A stretch of DNA of 64,000 nt from Hirsutella rhossiliensis (Eukaryota > Ascomycota > Sordariomycetes > Hypocreales > Ophiocordycipitaceae), in contig NW_025408672.1 in assembly GCF_020360975.1 (NCBI RefSeq), positions 2,294,001 through 2,358,000 of the forward strand. Direction: 5' to 3'. Below are positions 60,657-64,000 of the stretch, piece by piece. Both the position numbers and the translations under genes were made by a program. The notes beneath the pieces are model-generated. The model searched no databases. It saw nothing but the letters and a program-made list of their open reading frames with translations, and was not told the DNA's origin. How positions within the stretch are numbered: the stretch's first letter is position 1; the number at the start of each line of letters is the position of its first letter.

Positions 60657-61104
60657 AGAGATATAAGAAGTATATATAAAATACACGAAGGTAAAATTAA
60701 AAGTAAGGGGTCGGATAGGCAGGGCAGAGAGATTTAATTCTTATAGGAGCAGTAATAAAGGTAAGGGAGTAATTATTATATTGCCTTAATTATCCTTCTT
60801 TCCTCTATTTAACGCCCTTATTTATACCCGCCTAGTATCTTAATTAATAAGGAAGATCCTACTTAAAGAAGCTACTAATATTATTTTAACTACTAAGCTT
60901 TTTGCCGGTTTTTTCCTTCCTTTATAGCCGTTTCCGGCATATCCGTCTTATCTCTCGCTACTTATACTTCCCCTTATACCCTTACTCTCCTTTTTATACC
61001 TTCTTTTTAGCTCCTTCTTTTATACCGGGTGTTTTTAGCTTCCTTAGTCCCTCTTACTATAGGATATCTTTAAGAACTACGAAATCAGGCTACGCTTCGC
61101 GATA
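60657..61104 (-). repeat. 5' LTR of the second Copia-A copy
   Basis: 448 bases, TCTCGCAAAG...CTTCGCGATA, about 38 bases shorter than its partner through internal deletion in the segment near 60955-61020. Confidence 0.88.
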
Positions 61105-61109
61105 ATAAT

Positions 61110-61199
61110 ATACTCTCCTAATTATATAAGCTAATAAGTAGTATCTTAATTATGGATAAAATCTTATCCTATAGAGCAAGAATCGCTCGTTATTTTGCA
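61110..61199. other. Short non-RIP spacer before the next Copia element
   Basis: After about 61150 CA and TG return (GAGCAAGAATCG). No gene is seen. Confidence 0.4.
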
Positions 61200-61497
61200 T
61201 GTTATTATACATTAAACGGGTTACCGGTTATCGTATAATCGGGAATCGAAGGAACAGAGCTAGCTTAGAATGCTAGCTAAGACCTCTTAAGAACACCGGC
61301 ACGACCAACCTCCTTTAAACACGAATATTAGTGGAACCAAGACACTTCTAGATTTACTCGAGGTATCACGGAATTACCTAGTCTTAGGGCTATACGGCAG
61401 CCTAAATCTAGTCCCGAAAGGTTCTTCCGTTCAGCTACAATTATCTATATAAGACAGTATGTCCGCTGGTAAATAGATTGGATTATTAACTTTAACA
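61200..61497 (+). repeat. Tentative 5' LTR of a third Copia family
   Basis: 298 bases starting TGTTATTATAC and ending CTTTAACA, giving TGTTA...TAACA ends. A TATATAAG box lies near 61446. The partner LTR would be beyond the window, so the limits are inferred from the ends alone. The segment is little touched by RIP. Confidence 0.45.
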
Positions 61498-61720
61498 CTT
61501 CTTCTATATACTAATATATTACTAATAAATTCTATTGAAAATCCTACCTTATACTCCTTCTTCCCCTCTATTACGTAGTATTACGTGATTCCTTGATTTC
61601 CTAAAATTCCGCTTTTGCTTATATACCTTTAGAGGTTATAAGCCTAGCTTACTCCTTTTAAGCCGGGAAATTAACTACTAAAATTCCTCGTCGAAATATT
61701 TAATTAAAATTCCTTTCGAA
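61498..61720 (+). other. Leader between tentative LTR and gag of the third Copia
   Basis: RIP signature rises gradually from about 61620. No separate gene is seen. Confidence 0.4.
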
Positions 61721-64000
61721 ATTCCCCTCGACTTCTTTTACCTTCCTACGCTCTTAAACTCCCGTCTAGACTTCTCGATCCCTACGAACGAAATAATACC
61801 GAATTTATATAAAATAGGTAGATAGAAAGAATATAAATTCTCTAGACTTAAGGGAAATTTAAATTATACTCTTTAAACTACGAGGATAGAAGCTATCCTT
61901 ATAAAAGAAAATCTTATTACTGCTCTAGAGCAAGCAAATTATATATAGACTATAGAGGCTTTATCTATAATATTCCTTTAAGTCGAAGATAGTCTCTTAA
62001 TATAAATTTAGCATCTAAAAAACACTAAAGAAGCGTAGGATAAGCTTAAAAAGCTATATAATCCGTTAAACCTTTCGTCGAATTATCTACTTATTAAGCA
62101 GCTCTTTATTCTTAGTCCCTCGGACTTTAATTTAGAGAAATACCTTTATAAGGTAAAAGAAATCTACGATAATTTAAAATCCTATAATATAGAAATTCTA
62201 GAAGTTATCCTTATAGCATGGATTCTTAATTGCCTTAATAAGGAATTTAGAAGCTATATTATAAATATTATATAGAGCCTTAGGTATAATTCTACGGCGT
62301 TTACCCTTAAATCCCTAACGGCTAGTCTTTTAAACGAAGCTAAAAGAATAGAGGATATAGATAAATCTTCGGAGAAAGCCTTCTTAATCCGAAGGAAGCC
62401 TTAGAAATCCTATAGAAATTCTATAGATACTCCTTATTATAAGGAATGCAAAAAACCAGGGCATTTTATAGTAAATTACTATAAATTATACCTAAATAAG
62501 GCTCCTACTTATTAGTTTTTAAATAAAGGAAAAAAGGACGATAGGACTTAAATTTCTATAAAGAGAAAATCTTCTTCTTTATCTTCTTCTTCTAGGAAGA
62601 AATCCCCTTCTAAAAGTATTTCTACTACTAATAAAAGAAGGAAGGCTCGAATTATAGAGCTAGAGTCTAACTTAGACGATAGTAATAAGGTCTTAAATAT
62701 AGCTTTATAAGAAAATATAGACCTAGATATCGACCTTATAGACCTTTCTAGGGCTCCGACCCCTATATAAACGTCTAAGGATTTAGAGGTAATTTTAACC
62801 TCTATAAATACCCCTATAGTAGAAGCTAATAAAGACTCTCTTTTAGGACCTCTAGAAGCCTCGATTCCTAGAATAAAGGAATTAGTTTTAAAGGTAAGAG
62901 AAGGAGGATTTCTTAGTTATAAGAATAAAAGGATCTTTAATTTTATTTATAATACCGGAGCTACTAAGTATATAGTATCGAATAAAAATTTCCTTATTAA
63001 CTATAAAGAAATTAAGTCTAAACTTTACTAGGGAAAAGCTTTCTTTATATTAGTAAAAGGAAAGGGGGACTTAGTATTTAAGTTCCTATATAATAGTAAA
63101 AGGTATATCCTTTAAGACTACTTTTATATACCTAAATTAGGGGTAAATATACTATCCTAATCTTATTTTAATAATACCTATGCCTTAATAGGAGGAAATA
63201 AAGTCCTTTTATTAGATAATAAGGCTAAGGTCCTTATTAAAGGATTTCTTAGAAATAAATTATATTATATTCCTATAGAACCTTTATTAAAAAGCTAATT
63301 AATCCTTATTATGTCTTTAAAGGCAAAGGATATAGATTTTTATACTTAGTACTTATACTTAGGGCATATAAATAGTAGGGCGATTTTAGGAATATTAAAA
63401 AGATATAATAAGGATATAAAAATACCTTTAAAAGAGGAAAATAAAATAAGGTAATACGAAATATATATTAGAGCTAAAGTAATAAATAAGGTTAATAAAC
63501 AACCTTTATATAAGTCTTATACCTATTTAGAAAAAATAGTATTAGATATTTAGGGGCTAATTAAAGTGCTTACTTATAATAAATATTACTATTATATTTC
63601 TTTCCTAAACGTAGGAACCCGATATCTAGAAATATACCTTCTTCGAAAAAAGGGGGAAGCTATAAATAGGTTCCTAGAATTTAAAAATAGGGTAGAAAAT
63701 AACCCTAAAAATACTAGGATTAGAGAAGCATTTTCTAATAATACTAAAGAATATATATATAAAATAAAGCTCTATTACGAAAAAGAAGGGATTACCTTTA
63801 ATTCTAGTCCTCCTAGGACGCCGGAATCTAACGGTAGAATAGAAAGAATAAATCGTACTATATTAGAAAAAGTATAAGCTCTTTTATTTACTACTAGGCT
63901 TCCTAAATATCTATAGGGAGAAGCTATTTTAATAGCTACCTATTTATATAATAGATCACCGTATTCTATAATAGGATTTAAAAGTCCTATAGAAAAGAGG
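61721..64000 (+). pseudogene. Third Copia element gag-pol, RIP-mutated, runs off the window
   Basis: Gag of the UBN2 type: ITALEQANYIQTIEALS near 61920, KLKKLYNPLNLSS near 62045, WILNCLNKEF near 62220. The zinc knuckle near 62445 reads C-x2-x-x4-H-x4-Y, with Cys residues changed to Tyr. Protease position has NTGATKYIVSN near 62955 (family DSGA). The pre-integrase segment has YLGHINSRAILG near 63360. The integrase core is open at 63566-63877, with SSPPRTPESNGRIERINRT near 63810. RT lies outside the window. This family differs from Copia-A and from the element at 8754. Confidence 0.8.

Larger units (their letters stand above)
54790..61104 (-). mobile_element. Copia-A family, second full-length copy, reverse, RIP-mutated
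   Basis: LTRs at 54790-55275 (3') and 60657-61104 (5'). Flanks are ATAGC (54785-54789) and ATAAT (61105-61109), which differ only by RIP-type changes; the uninterrupted relative has ATAGT at 57541-57545. The interior is the reverse of Copia-A at 24143-30469 with many more TAG/TAA stops. Confidence 0.9.

Noticed and set aside
15107..61104. One giant element bounded by the reverse Copia LTRs at 15107 and 60657
   Set aside because: The LTR at 15107-15581 belongs to an older copy whose interior resumes at 54591, while the LTRs at 54790 and 60657 form their own pair with a shared TSD.

Overview
The window looks like a repeat-rich part of the genome of a filamentous ascomycete (Pezizomycotina). 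Three things point there: a small secreted cysteine-rich gene with two short fungal introns (GT...GCTAAC...CAG), Fot1/pogo, Crypton, Copia and Gypsy elements of the fungal type, and a strong footprint of repeat-induced point mutation (RIP). Over about 1-3060, 9400-61100 and 61620-64000 the dinucleotides CA and TG are nearly gone and TA is in excess. Reading frames there are closed almost only by TAG and TAA, where Gln or Trp codons are expected. All of this was read by eye; no species is assigned.

Layout. 1-3060: RIP-mutated repeat of unknown family. 3060-9400: a GC-richer island spared by RIP. It holds the one intact host-type gene, a hydrophobin-like eight-cysteine secreted protein (4318-4872, three exons), then a frameshifted Crypton tyrosine recombinase with a GCR1_C-type domain (minus strand, 5833-8335), and a pogo helix-turn-helix fragment that runs straight into a 5'-truncated Copia gag (about 8757). 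8754-13519: RIP-mutated Copia polyprotein. 14600-15060: Fot1/pogo transposase remnant.

15107-61104 is a nest of LTR retrotransposons, sorted out by LTR pairs and target-site duplications (TSDs). An old reverse Copia copy (15107-18156 plus 54591-54789) is split by Gypsy-1 (18157-54590). Gypsy-1 is split by Copia-A (24143-30469, full length, TSD ATTAT), two solo LTRs, and Gypsy-2 (33941-50402, 686-bp LTRs, TSD GTTAG). Gypsy-2 is split by Gypsy-3 (38785-45630, 186-bp LTRs). A second full Copia copy (54790-61104, reverse) lies in the last piece of the oldest copy. 61200-64000 holds the 5' half of another Copia family.

The most unusual content is the extra coding capacity of the Gypsy elements. 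Gypsy-2 has a single-frame 599-codon accessory reading frame downstream of integrase, where an env gene would sit in a retrovirus, followed by five 42-45 bp tandem repeats. Gypsy-3 also has a GC-rich extra frame after its chromodomain-like region, and Gypsy-1 has about 4.7 kb of unassigned sequence after integrase. I recognise none of these proteins. No rRNA, convincing tRNA or CRISPR array was seen.
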